From contig CM059562.1 in NCBI GenBank assembly GCA_030386875.1, forward strand, positions 69,500,201 through 69,564,200: a DNA stretch of 64,000 nt, read 5' to 3'. The translations under genes were made by a program, and so were the position numbers. The notes under the pieces were generated by a model, which was given only the letters and a program-made list of their open reading frames with translations, made no database searches and was not told where the DNA came from. The DNA comes from Morinoia aosen (Eukaryota > Arthropoda > Malacostraca > Amphipoda > Talitridae). Of the stretch, positions 43,605-54,829 are shown piece after piece (the first letter of the stretch is position 1; each line of letters begins with the position of its first letter).

Positions 43605-44228
43605 CTGAGTGTTTCAGAACACGAGGTACAAAATTGCACATCAAGTAGAAAATGGCCAAATAAACACTTTTTGTCCTATGAAATTCTCCCCCAAAAAATC
43701 GGGGTTGGGAGGTATTGGGTGTTTATTGTTTTTAAGGCTGAAATTTAAAGGCACAATTACTCGCGATATTGATTCTGAATTTACTTTACAAAATTTTTCA
43801 AAATGTGTTCCCCCTACATCTATGCACTTTTCGAATGTTGGCCTTAACGGCTGCCGAATATTAGGAAACACGTCTGGCATTTAAGGTATCTCACCTGCAG
43901 CCACTGCAATTCTGGCCACAAGATCTTCCTCAGACTCAATGGGTGTAGCATAGACAAGGCTCTTCACGTGTCCCAAAAAATTGAAATCGAGTGGAGTCAT
44001 GTCAGAAGATCTAGGAGGTCTTGCAACTAGCACATTTCTCCCGATCAACGTAAATTCAAAATAAATATTGCGAGTAGTTTATTCATTAAATTTCACCCTT
44101 TAAAACAATAAACTGCCAACTCAATGTCTCTTTCTTCGGAAAATTTTATAGAAGAAAAAGTTTTCATTTGGATACCTTCTAGTTGGTGTGCAATTTTTTG
44201 CCTCTTATTCTGAATCTGAAACACCTTG
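43605..44228 (-). mobile_element. internally deleted mariner-like element
   Basis: Flanked by TA (43603-43604, 44229-44230). Related inverted ends CTGAGTGTTTCAG and CAAGGTGTTTCAG extend as a diverged repeat for about 80 bp. It keeps only the C-terminal part of a transposase on the minus strand. Confidence 0.8.
43755..44040 (-). pseudogene. mariner-like transposase, C-terminal fragment
   Basis: On the minus strand, SSDMTPLDFNFLGHVKSLVY and SEEDLVARI match the block around the third catalytic Asp of Tc1/mariner transposases (usually SPDLTPLDF...WG.LK). After one in-frame TAA near 43885 the frame continues with PDVFPNIRQPL and GGTHFEKF, the usual end of these proteins. The first two catalytic residues and the DNA-binding half are missing. 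Confidence 0.8.
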
Positions 44229-44230
44229 TA

Positions 44231-45825
44231 TATTACTGACAAGTGTTTTCTGAGTAGGTAATGTAGGCATTGTCTACACTGAGAAGCATAGATATGTATC
44301 AACAGTTTTTTATTACTAAGTATGCACTAATTCAGTGAAATTATAATAGTTAATTCAATGACTATGCTTCAAATCCCCAAAATTATGTATACGTGTAGAT
44401 AAGGTAGGCCAGACTTGCACACTGCCTTTTCTTCTCTGTACCTACACTATGCAGGGTAACAATGCAGAAAAGGTGTCATATTATTGCTCAACTCTGTTAC
44501 ATTTCGGCTATATATAATAAGCAAAAGTTGTTCGGCTTTCATCGCAGGGTTCTGACGTTTTCGGAACGTTTTTTTACGAATAAAAGTCACTTCTAGCTTC
44601 TTTGCGTGTAATATGATACTATCTCATATTTTCGTCTAACTTTTTACTTTGTATTGGACACTTTGTTATTTTAATAAACGCCCTGGTTCTTCTTATTTCG
44701 TGTTTTTTGGAGCAATTTGAAACGTTTCCAGCAAGAGAATTTGTACTATCGCATAAATGCAAAAACCATTGCAGCTGAGATAGTCCATTGTTTTCAGTTA
44801 CAATGTGTGTGTGTGACTGTAAGTGAAGTTTTTGCTGGTGTGTGTAATTATTTTCATTGCAGCTCGTTTACATTGTATTTTAATTTTTTTCAAGTGTCTC
44901 AATGCCGATATAGATAACCTTACAACATTTCCAAATCTTCCTTAACAAGAAGTAATTAATTATATAATGCTACAAAACGAATACTATTTCAGTTTTTAAA
45001 AATGTATCAAGATAATTATAATATTCTCCATTTCAGCGTATGCTTGCTTAGAAACTGAGGAGTGATACGAAGATAAAAATTAAACATGATGATGATATAG
45101 TGAAATACAATATAACTCTGAAAGAACCAAATTACATTCAAGGAATAACTTGAGAAATGAGCATAAATTTTTATTATTAATACATGCTAACTTGACTTAA
45201 AAACACGGAATCCATATCAATTTTGATAACAAGACTTGAAAACTAAAAGTCTTTGTGCACTAGACCATAGCTTCAGGTTTCGGCAAAGACTACTCATTGG
45301 CAATGAATCATAACCTAAAGACTAGAAATGTTTATGATCATTATCAATCAATGCATCATTTTGAGCATACAGAGTTACCACTTTTTATGTGAGTACAATG
45401 TATTGCATCAGCTGAAATGTTCTACAAGTAACTTGCAACACATTTAATACTATTTTCCAGTTCCTATGTATTAATTGAAGGAAAAATGAATAAAACAGAA
45501 ATATACAGAATGAATATGCGACGCTTTCAATTACTAATTCCTGCTTTTAACTACAAAATATGCATCAATGCTGGGTACAAAAATTATATTTCGCACTCGT
45601 AGGTTTCTCATATATATCTGTGCAAACCCTCAATGACTAGATAACATGACGATATTAGGTGATAGGAATAAATACGCTGTTTCAAACTTAGAACAAAACA
45701 ATCAACAAAAACATTGAGTATTTTTAAGATTTTTCAGCAAAGCATTCTAACTCTGTTTTGGTTTATTTTTAGTTTTAAAGAATTATAAATAATTTTTAGC
45801 AAAAATTAGAATCGAAGACACCAAA
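44231..45825. other. gene-free interior of hAT-like element, right flank
   Basis: AT-rich with only short frames. No transposase motif or further element ends were recognised. Confidence 0.45.
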
Positions 45826-45829
45826 AAAG

Positions 45830-46040
45830 AGCGACTCCAACCACGACTCTACCACATCCGAATGAACGACTCCGACTCCGACTCCACCACATTCGGAAAA
45901 GCGACTCCGACTCCGACTCCGACTCCATCACACTTCAGAATAGCGACTCCGACTCCGACTCCACCACACTTCAGAGAAGCGACTCCGACTCCACCCTAAA
46001 ACATCCGACTCCGGCGACTCCGACTCCCGACTCCGACTCC
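45830..46040. repeat. GACTCC minisatellite, right end of hAT-like element
   Basis: Units of GCGACTCC(GACTCC)n followed by ACCACACTTCAGAAA, in the same strand orientation as the left array although the terminal repeats are inverted. The array is more degenerate than the left one. Confidence 0.85.
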
Positions 46041-46049
46041 GCAACCCTG

Positions 46050-49000
46050 CTCAGAACCCACCTTTCTTACATCACAGGGAAACTTTAGCCACATAGACCT
46101 CACTCTCTGCTCTCCAGATATAGCACCATTGTTCACATGGATGGTACACCCAGACCCTTGCACAAGTGACCACTTTCCAATTCTAGTATCATCTAACCTA
46201 ACTTCTCCAGACATGCATATATCCAGATGGCTTCTCAAAACAGCAGACTGGACTTCATTCCGGAAGTCACTTACCCTACCCTCCTATTTCCTTTCCCCTA
46301 CTCAAGCATGTGGCACTGTAACATCTGCTTTCATGTCTGCGGCTGAGCAGCACCTCCAAAAATCACGCCCAAATACAAAAAAAATGTCTGTCTGTTGGTG
46401 GAACAAAGCTTGCTCTGTCACAATGAGAAATAAAAAGAAAGCACTTAACAAATATAAGAAAAACAGAGGAAATACATCACTTTGGATTGAATACAAGAGA
46501 GCCCGGGCGATTTTCATTAAAACCACTAAGGAAGCCAGAATGCAAAGCTGGCAAGCATTTGTGTCATCAATAAGCAGCAAATCAACAAGCAGTCAAGTAT
46601 GGAACAAGGTGAGAGCCTTCAAAGGAAAACCAGTTACAAAACTCATTGCCCTACGAATCAATAACCATCCTACCACCAATCCTACTAACGTATCAAATGA
46701 ATTTGCTCATTTCTTCTCTCAAAGAAACTGTGTCACCTCAGCCAATGCAGTATTCCAAACCCACAAGCAACTTATAGAGAGAAATCCTCCTAACTTTCAA
46801 TACTCCTCATCTCCTTGGTATAATAAACCTTTTTCACTCAGTGAACTGAGAAAGGCCATCAGAACCTCAACATCAACGTCTCCTGGAGCAGATCAGATAC
46901 CGTTTATGTTTCTCCAGCAACTTTCCAGCCACCATCAACACAGCCTCTTGGCCTTCTACAACTTTCTATACAGCAATGGTTTTCCACATCAATGGCATGA
47001 AGCCATAGTTGTCCCTATTATTAAACCAGGCAAGCCATCTTTCCTCACCTCTTCATACAGACCTATCTCACTGACAAACTGCTTTTGCAAAGTCTTAGAG
47101 AAGATGGTCAACTGGCGACTGCAAAGCCACCTGGAAAAGTGCTCCTTTTTTGACACCTCACAGAGTGGATTTCGAGCATCACATAGCACAACTGATGCTC
47201 TGTGCAGACTGGAGACCACCATTCAGGAAGCTCTGGCATTGGGAAACTATTGTGTAGCAGTACTACTTGACATCTCACATGCTTTTGATTCTGTGTGGCA
47301 CCTAGGACTCCTGCAAAAGTTAAAACAAATTGGACTGAGAGGCAACCTACCCAAATTTGTACAAAACTTCCTCACCTCTCGCTCTCTCAGAGTACGCACC
47401 TGCGGCACATATTCTACTTCCTTCCCAGCTACAAGTGGTGTTCCCCAGGGCTCAGTCATCAGCCCAACTCTTTTTACAATCTTTATAAATGACCTGTTTT
47501 CCAATATTCCAAACTCTGTCCAGCATTCACTATATGCTGATGATTGTGCCATCTGGTGCACACACGCCAGTTTGGACACAGCAACAGACCAACTCCAACA
47601 AGCACTGCACCAAATAGAACAGTGGTCGTACAAATGGGGCCTGGAGTTCTCCGCTAGCAAAACTGAAGCCATCATTTTCACTCGCAAACGTAATTATGCA
47701 ATTCCAAATCTCCATTTCTGCAATAGGAACTTGACCTTCGTTAAAATGATAAAGTTTCTGGGGCTGCACTTTGACAGATCTCTCACTTGGAAGCACCACA
47801 TTGGGACGCTAGCATCGCGTTGCCAATCTGACCTGCGTTTGCTGTCAGTAGTATCTGCCCGGGGCTGGGGAGCTGATTTTACAACCCTCAGGCAGCTATA
47901 CATGTCGCTTGTTCGATCAAAGCTAAGTTACGGCAGTTTCCTTTATGGCTCAGCTGCTGAGACACATCTTGCAAAGCTGGACAGAATACAATATGCAGCT
48001 GCCCGAACCATGCTAGGAGCACTCCGGTGCACCCCAACCTACATGCTGGAGGCAGAAGCAAACTTGCTTCCTTTAAAGTATCATAGACAGTCCCTCCTAA
48101 TGTCCTACTGCTGCAGAGTATTGGCCATCCCACATCACCCAGTGCGTCTGCTCTTGCTCAACTACCACCCATTTGCCCTTTTTGATCACTTAAATATCCC
48201 ACTATCTTTCCTGGGATGTGCATACAGAGAATTCCAGAAGGCAGGACTGAAGTTTACAGACATTCAAACCATCCCAATGTCTTGTAGATACACTACTCCT
48301 GATCTCCCTGTCTCTTCCTCTCTCTCCATTATGCCAAGAGATAGTACTCCTGATGCTAACTGGCAAGCCGTGGTATCAGACCTACTGGCAGCACATCCGA
48401 CCCGCTCGGCAGTCTATACTGATGGTTCAGTGAAGGATGGTGTGGCGGGCTGTGGTGTCTACAGTGATGACTTTCAACTAAAGGCCAAACTCCCACAAGG
48501 TTGCACAATATATTTTGCAGAGCTCTATGCCATATACACTGCTCTGCTTTTTCTATCAAAATTGTGTGGAAACTTTATCATTCTATCAGACTCTCTATCC
48601 TCAATTCTTGCAATCAGCTCACCTAACCGTCCCACCCATTTCCTTATTGTGTGGATTAGCAACTTGCTCCTTGCAATGCCCCCTGGGAAAGTAACGTTGC
48701 ACTGGATTCCAAGCCATAAAGGCATTAAAGGCAACGAAAGTGCAGATACATTAGCCAAGGAAGCACTGGTTCTACCAAATACTGTGGCACTTCCACTCTC
48801 TTACAGAGAGCTCCACTCCAAACTAAATTCCTTCTACTTGGGGGAATGGCAGTCTGACTGGGCTGCTCGCTCTGCAAACCTAACTGACTTCAAGAGACAA
48901 ATAAACACAGAATCAGTTCCTTGCCAACTTCCCCGTACCAGCCAAATTGCCTTCACCCGCATTCGACTTGGCATAACGCGCCTAACGCACAGCCACTACC

Positions 49001-49224
49001 TGACAAGATCTCTGCCCCTGAGGTGCAGCTGCTGCTGCTGTCCTCTCTCACTCGAGCACATCTTCATTACTTGCCCAAAGTATGATAATTTCCGCCTACC
49101 GCTGCATCAGCTCTGCACTGCCAACAATGTGCCATTCACAGTAAATGCCATCATCAGCCCTCTTCTGTGTCCTGAAGCAATCATAGACTTCCTGAGAACA
49201 ACAGACTTCCTCTCAAGAATTTGA
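46050..49224 (+). pseudogene. LINE B ORF2, 3' part (endonuclease end, RT, RNase H)
   Basis: Continues ORF2 from 30985 after the hAT-like insertion; bases 46050-46057 are the duplicated target. The endonuclease ends with HIDLTL and SDHFPI. Reverse transcriptase follows: YRPISLTNC, QSGFRASHSTTDAL, DISHAFDSVWH, GVPQGSVISP and YADD near 47532-47543. RNase H is near 48410-48760 with YTDGS, AELYAI, LSDS and the ESADTLAKEA block. A cysteine-rich finger (CSCCCCPLSLEHIFITC) ends the protein. RNase H and ORF1 knuckles place it with I-like LINEs. This part has no further stop. Likely dead, since the endonuclease is split and carries a stop at 30514. Confidence 0.9.
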
Positions 49225-49409
49225 TCCTGAAACAAGCAATGCAGAGAATGGGCGCCAAGGCCTTCGTCGGCGACGCGCCTCATCCAACCCGAAGTAACCC
49301 GAAGTAAGTATTATTGGTTACAATTGGTACGAAATGGAGACACCACTCAGCACGGTAAGGTGTGAGGGTTGGAAGGATGAGCGGTGAGACTCGGTACAGA
49401 CAGCACGCC
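49225..49409 (+). other. LINE B 3' UTR and flank
   Basis: Short 3' region. A duplicated AACCCGAAGTA near 49289-49309 may be the element's repeat tail. The exact end is uncertain. Confidence 0.45.
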
Positions 49410-49413
49410 TTAA

Positions 49414-51522
49414 CCCTTTAATGGTCACTTGTAGAATTTTGGTAAAAAAAATTTTTTTCATGTTAAATTCCTTTATCTTTGAAGTAGAGTAACAACTTTT
49501 GTTTAAGAAAATTTTCCGTATCTAACATATTTCTCAAGTTACGAAGCTCAACAATATTGTTGAGTTGCCACATTACGGTACCTACAATTTTGTCGAGCTG
49601 CCACATTATGGTAGTAAGTTAGACATGCACATTGACTCATATCGATATATTTTTCACAAAAAATAACATGAGTCACCAACTTACTTTCTTCTTATGCTGA
49701 TATAAAATACAAAGAATGATGGGTAAAATGGAAATCAACATCTTGTTGCCGTATCAACTGGAAATCTTTGGGTTGTTCAGTATCGAATAAATAGAAAAAA
49801 TTTTTGATGGGTTCCAGTGTAACTGGAAGATGCGACTAGAGTCGCTTCCAGTCACCGTCATGGCACATGTTTACTTCTTAGGACAATCAACGAAGCAAGT
49901 TTGCTTATTTTTAGGCCCAAGTATAAATCACACTTTATGCAATTGTGAAAAAGTTATCACAAAAAACAACAGCTGATTGAGGGTTAGGGGTAGATCTTGT
50001 CATTACCATCAACACCTTTTAACTACGCAACAGGTCTTTCTCATTTTCTTCCAGGGTTTCTGAGATAAATGTTTTTCCTTGATACGATGGTAAATCATGA
50101 ATGATTCCACTACAGCTTGATCTACAGAAGTTTTGAAGACCCACTTATTGGGTTTATTTTTGATGTATTGGCATAGCTTTCCTGCCTTTTCTACCATTTT
50201 CTTCCACTTTCATTTTCCTTTCATTTCTTCATCTGCACTCTTAATTGTATGAGTTGCCTTCAACCTTCTTACAGTGATCATGAAACATTTCAAACAGCTG
50301 CCTAAGCTTCCAACATATATCGTCATTATTGTGTTCACTATTGTTGTCAGTAAACTGTATATACGCTTTCAGAGAATTTTACTTCTAACTCATCCAACCA
50401 TACTCATTATATCATCTAATGCGTCATCCCTCAGCAGCGTACTCCAGTAATCGTACACTGCTGGCAGCTTGTATACACCCATATGGAGCATTATTGCTAG
50501 GAATTGTTATATTTCATTGTCATCTATACCAACACTCTTGGTACACTGTTAAACTGAGTATAAGTTTGTGTGATACGAGATAAGGTTAGTCATTTGTGAA
50601 GAACTGAGAGAAATACTGGTAAGGTGTTAGCATTTCATCTGACCCAGTAAATTCAATCTCTGGTGGATAAATATTATCGATGTCTCTTTTCCTCCACTGT
50701 CATTTCCGCGAGAGAGGCTCGTCTGGAAATTCATCATTCGACTAAATTACATCAATATTTTGTTAGCGTGTTCTGTGTTTTTAGTGCTTGTTCCCTCTAG
50801 CTGTTGGTTTGAGCTACCTTCATTGGCATGCAATATAGTTGTGCCTTCATCGCATGTATAATCGCATTCATCAATGTCATCTGCTATAGCACCACTTGTG
50901 TTAGGAATGAAATCAGGATCAGCAACACCGTCGTCCGTGTCAATGCCATCATCAGAATCATCGGCATAATTTGGAGCCACACCTTGCAGATATCTATTTC
51001 TGGTATTATAGAAACCTGACACATCCATTTTGGGGCCTGTGAAGGTGAAATGCTATCAATAACCGTTGGTAATAACATAGTTCAACAATTTTGTTGAGCT
51101 GATTCTCTACTCATAATTTTTACCATGAATGGGCAGCTCAACAAAATTGTGGACCTATATTTAAGCACCTTACATGGTGCCATAATAATATAATTATCTG
51201 CAAAAAATATGCTCAAACACGTCTACAAGAACAAATTAAATATAAAATGTAAAATAGACATAGATTATATACTTGTTACACCCTGAAATTGAAATAAGAA
51301 AGCAGAGAGTTCGGCGACGCATACACAGGGATCAAAAGGTTGTGGACATTGAGGCTTGCCACTGCCTCAGCGCCATCTATTGCCTACTTTTTGTACCTAT
51401 GTGACGCGCAACAATTCTGTTCAGCTGCCAGAACAAGAAAAAACAATAGGTAACTACAATTACGTATATTTTATCAGGCCTAAAAATACCTCAACAATTT
51501 TGTTGAGCAAACCATTAAAGGG
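49414..51522 (-). mobile_element. decayed piggyBac-like transposon
   Basis: Flanked by TTAA (49410-49413, 51523-51526). Terminal repeats are CCCTTTAATGGT at both ends; ends starting CCC at TTAA sites are the piggyBac signature. Copies of a palindromic CAACAATTTTGTTGAG-type motif lie near both ends (49549-49590, 51081-51145, 51490-51506). Transposase remnants are on the minus strand. Confidence 0.85.
50009..51028 (-). pseudogene. piggyBac-like transposase remnant
   Basis: The minus strand opens with an acidic N-terminal stretch (51028-50747, many Asp, including DDSDDGIDTDDGV), typical of piggyBac proteins. Near 50500-50400 it has MGVYKLPAVYDYWSTLLRDD, matching the conserved DDE_Tnp_1_7 block where a small LP and YWS follow a hydrophobic segment. 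A further fragment near 50197-50009 (NKPNKWVFK) resembles a K-P-x-x-x-G/F-K motif. Frames are broken repeatedly, and the catalytic Asp residues could not be assigned. Confidence 0.7.
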
Positions 51523-51525
51523 TTA

Positions 51526-51772
51526 AGGCCATTTTACACTGGCGGTGTCTTCGCGCTCCACACCGTCGCTCCATCCATGTTCTGCAAATTATTCTGACAG
51601 TATTGCAAGAGTAATACTAAAGATTACTGTCTCGGGGGAATTAGCGTCAAATTAAGAGGCAATGTAAAAGCAATTCGGTGTGAACTGATGCTCAATCCTC
51701 TCGTGGGAGGAACTATAAAAAGTTCAGCGTCGCTCCACACCGTCGCTCCACACCGCTAGTGTAAAATGAGCT
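51526..51772. mobile_element. 247-bp TTA-flanked MITE
   Basis: Terminal repeats AGGCCATTTTACACTGGCGG and AGCTCATTTTACACTAGCGG, with TTA at both flanks (51523-51525, 51773-51775). A 3-bp TTA duplication suggests a PIF/Harbinger derivative. Internal copies of CTCCACACCGTCG occur near both ends. The piggyBac element used the TTAA that overlaps its left flank. Confidence 0.75.
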
Positions 51773-51842
51773 TTACTGAGTATTAAAACCTTTAGAAGTG
51801 TAAGTTTCCTCCATAGGAGGAGACTTGGTAAAATTTAAAAAA

Positions 51843-51970
51843 ATGGCTTCTGTGAAAAATAGAAGGTATTCACCAGCTGCAGAAGAAGAGCCGGTGATAA
51901 CACCAGCAATGCTAGAGATTAATGGTCGAGAATCATCGTCAAGCAAAGACAGTTCTACGGAGCAAATGGA
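51843..51970 (+). pseudogene. LINE C ORF1, N-terminal part
   Basis: Starts at ATG 51843 (MASVKNRRYSPAAEEE) and is cut after 43 codons by the MITE at 51971-52513. The coding sequence resumes at 52522; bases 51963-51970 (CAAATGGA) are the left copy of the target duplication. The two further pieces of ORF1 are 52522-53759 and 54306-54718. The three pieces together give 593 codons in one frame, with one internal TAG. Confidence 0.85.
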
Positions 51971-52513
51971 GGTAAATCTGAAGGAGATGACAGTTGTCGA
52001 TTTTCCACTTTTTGGTGCCTGGACCTAATTAATTGAATCAAAATAAACAAGTTTCCTTCTATTCTTTTTTCGTCTCAAATGACTATTTTACGATTTATAG
52101 CGGTAAGTTTAGTTTCGTCATTGATGACGAATGCGCTCGAATAAACAGCTACTCATCGGTTTTCGAATTTTTGTTGCTTGAAGCATGGTGATAACATCGA
52201 AATAAACAACTTTTATTCTTTACACTTTTTTCGTCAAATGAGTATTTAACGAGGTATAGCGGTAGGTTTGGTTTCGTCTTTCAAGCCAGAGCGCTGGAAG
52301 CGAGACGCCATTGCAGTATTGCCATACAACTCGATCAAAGAATTTCTTTCCGCTTCAAAGACTGGAGTTGCGGTAAGTCATTTACCGCTAAAACTAATAA
52401 AATACTCATTTGAGACAAAAAGTGCATAGAAGAAAACTTGTTTATTTCGATCTAATTAACTATGCTAAGGCATCGAAATTCACAAAATCGACAACTGTCA
52501 TCTCCTTCAGACC
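51971..52513. mobile_element. 543-bp GGTAAAT-family MITE in LINE C ORF1 (copy 1)
   Basis: Ends GGTAAATCTGAAGGAGATGA and, inverted, GGTCTGAAGGAGATGACAG. The exact 8-bp duplication CAAATGGA lies on both sides (51963-51970, 52514-52521). The interior has repeated AATAAACAAGTTTTC, GCGGTA and ACTCATTTGA blocks in both orientations. Removing it restores the ORF1 frame. Confidence 0.92.
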
Positions 52514-52521
52514 CAAATGGA

Positions 52522-53759
52522 CGCCAACGAATCTGCCGTAGCTGGGTCATGGTTTGAGCCTAATAGGCCATCCAAGAGACCAAGAGGCAAAGTGGAATCA
52601 GACTCAAGTGACACTGCAGACGTAACAAAAAAGGTGAGGCAAAACATATAGAAATCATACCCCACTAACAAGACTCTTGTGTCCCAGGGAGCTGGCACAA
52701 CTGTGCTTATCTCCCAACTGCAAACATCAAATGAAGCATATTTTGGGGCAGACATGAAGAAAATAACACTGGATCTCCTGAACATAGCAAAAGGCTTGAA
52801 AGATATTCTTGATTATTCCACAGTTAAAGACGTTGGAGTAAACAAGCGCAGGAACATTGTTGCAGTGGAATTTTATGGTAAAGATGCTGCTGGCATTAAA
52901 GACCTTGTATCAGTGGACCACATTGGGAAGTTTGCTGTTCAGTGCTACCAGCCATCAATGGATGTGGGTGAGGTAAGCTTTAGGGTCATTGGACCAATTG
53001 ATACAGAATTAGACCCAGAAGAGTTGCTACCATCAGTGAAATGTGTGGGCTACACTGTCCTGCATCTCTATAGATTAGGCAAATTTAGTAGTGGTAAGAA
53101 AGAGCCATCGCTCTCAGTCAAGGTTGCAGTTGCAGGGCCATACCTGCCACGGTCCCTAAAAATTGACCTCGTGTCATTCCAGGTGAGACCTTTTGTGCCA
53201 CCTCCACTAAGGTGCTACCATTGCCAGAGACTAAGGCACCTTGCAAGTGGATGCTCAGCAACTCAGCAATGTCTGGTATGTGGTAGCAATCATCTAAAAG
53301 AGAAATGTGAGGCTGATTTCCCAAAGTGTGCTAACTGCCAGGGCCCCCATGTGGCTAGCTCACGTGAATGCAGGTACGTGCGAGATGCTTCAAAGCTGCA
53401 ACAACTCATGAAAGAGGGCTTCTCATTCAATGAAGCAAGAAGTGCATTACTGCAAAAGACTGGACAGGGAGACTTTGAAATATCACAGCAGAGCACAATA
53501 CAGTCTCAATCACAACATCAACTACCAGAAATGAGGACATCAGTAGCAGACATTACAGACGAATCAAGACCAAACACCGTTGATGTTGAAGTAGAAGTTC
53601 ATCAGACTCAAGGATCCTATTACATACCCAGAAGAATCCCAAATGAACCTAAGACTTACGCTTCTGCACTTGGTGGTGCAACCAATCAAGCCGTAGCTGT
53701 GGAGCGCTCAGAAAATCAAGATCCAGTACTCCAGGAAGCAGAGATCATGAAAAAGTGTG
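52522..53759 (+). pseudogene. LINE C ORF1, central part with zinc knuckles
   Basis: Gag-like ORF1 of an I-type LINE. An in-frame TAG at 52649-52651 is followed by a long open stretch. CCHC-type knuckles lie near 53214-53350: CYHCQRLRHLASGC, CLVCGSNHLKEKC, and CANCQGPHVASSREC. A FNEARSALL block after the knuckles is shared in style with LINE B (FAEARARVR). The piece ends at the second MITE. Confidence 0.88.
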
Positions 53760-54297
53760 GGTAAATCTGAAGGAGATGACAGTTGTCGATTTTGTAAATT
53801 TCGATGCCTTAGCATAGTTAATTAGATCGAAATAAACAAGTTTTCTTCAATGCACTTTTCGTCTTGAATGAGTATTTTATTAGTTATAGCGGTAAATGAC
53901 TTACCGCAACTCCAGTCTTTGAAGCGGAAAGAAATTCTTTGATTGAGTTGTATGGCAATACTGCAATGGCGTCTCGCTTCCAGCGCTCTGTCTTGGAAGA
54001 CGAAACCAAACCTACCGCTATACCTCGTTAAATACTCATTTGACGAAAAAAGTGTAAAGAATAAAAGTTGTTTATTTCGATGTTATTACCATGTTTCAAG
54101 CAACAAAAATTCAAAAATCGATGAGTAGCTGTTATTCGAGCGCATTCGTCATCAATGACGAAACTAAACTTACCGCTATAAATCGTAAAATACTCATTTG
54201 AGACGAAAAAAGAATAGAAGAAAACTTGTTTATTTTGATTCAATTAATTAGGTTCAGGCACCAAAAAGTGGAAAATCAACAACTGTCATCTCCTTCA
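53760..54297. mobile_element. 538-bp GGTAAAT-family MITE in LINE C ORF1 (copy 2)
   Basis: Same family as 51971-52513 but inserted in the opposite orientation. Target duplication AAAGTGTG (53752-53759) and GAAGTGTG (54298-54305), 7 of 8 matching. Ends GGTAAATCTGAAGGAGATGA and, inverted, TCTGAAGGAGATGACAG. Its removal restores the frame. Confidence 0.9.
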
Positions 54298-54305
54298 GAA
54301 GTGTG

Positions 54306-54718
54306 AAATACTTGTTGATAATGTGCTAGAGAAAATCTTCTTCAAATTAGGAAAATTTCTTTTGAAAATTTTTTCAGTACACTTGTCCTTGGAGAACAAA
54401 AGAGAAAAAGATCTACTAATTCTGGGTATGATCAGAAACCATTTTGGCCCCAAAACTGGGAAAACCATCCTAAATGAATACCACTTGAGAGAGACCATTG
54501 CTGCTGAGTCAACATTGGAAGAAAACCTAGCGCAAACATCAAAGAAAGGAACTGATACTCTGGAAATTTGTAAACAAGTTGAAAAATCAAAAGAAACTAA
54601 CCCTCCTCAAGGAGTTTCAATGAAGAATCAAGATCCTAAAACCAAGTGTCCAGGAATTAAGAATTCATTCTCAAACAGGCAGCCCTTAAGCAGAGCAAAG
54701 AAGAAAAATGGTAAATAG
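54306..54718 (+). pseudogene. LINE C ORF1, C-terminal part
   Basis: Continues ORF1 after the second MITE to TAG 54716-54718. It is lysine-rich, with no recognised domain. ORF2 begins at ATG 54708, overlapping the end by 11 bases in another frame. Confidence 0.8.
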
Positions 54719-54829
54719 GCCGTTCAAGATCGTGGATCAGAAATTGCTAAGAAATTCTGCAACAGAAAAAAAGTTACTATTATATCAATTCAACTGTAAT
54801 GGGCTACTTGATAGGTTGTCTGAGCTTAA
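54708..54829 (+). pseudogene. LINE C ORF2, N-terminal stub
   Basis: From ATG 54708, with the LLLYQFNCNGL block that opens the EEP endonuclease of I-type LINEs. It is cut at a TTAA (54826-54829) by the TTAA-flanked element and resumes at 55734 in phase. Confidence 0.85.

Larger units (their letters stand above)
30986..46049. mobile_element. 15-kb hAT-like element carrying other transposons
   Basis: Begins CAGGGTTGCGGAGTCGG and ends with its exact inverse, CCGACTCCGCAACCCTG. It is flanked by the 8-bp duplication CTCAGAAC. CAGGG-type ends with 8-bp duplications are typical of hAT elements. Both ends carry GACTCC minisatellites. No hAT transposase was found, so it is non-autonomous. The interior holds LINE A1 and A2 and two mariner derivatives. 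An inverted repeat of about 160 bp (31956-32118 against 43443-43596) suggests the original element was a smaller foldback enlarged by later insertions. Confidence 0.85.

Noticed and set aside
51825-52028. 67-codon frame as a separate small gene
   Set aside because: It is the start of LINE C ORF1 running into the left end of a MITE; the frame is restored by removing the insert.
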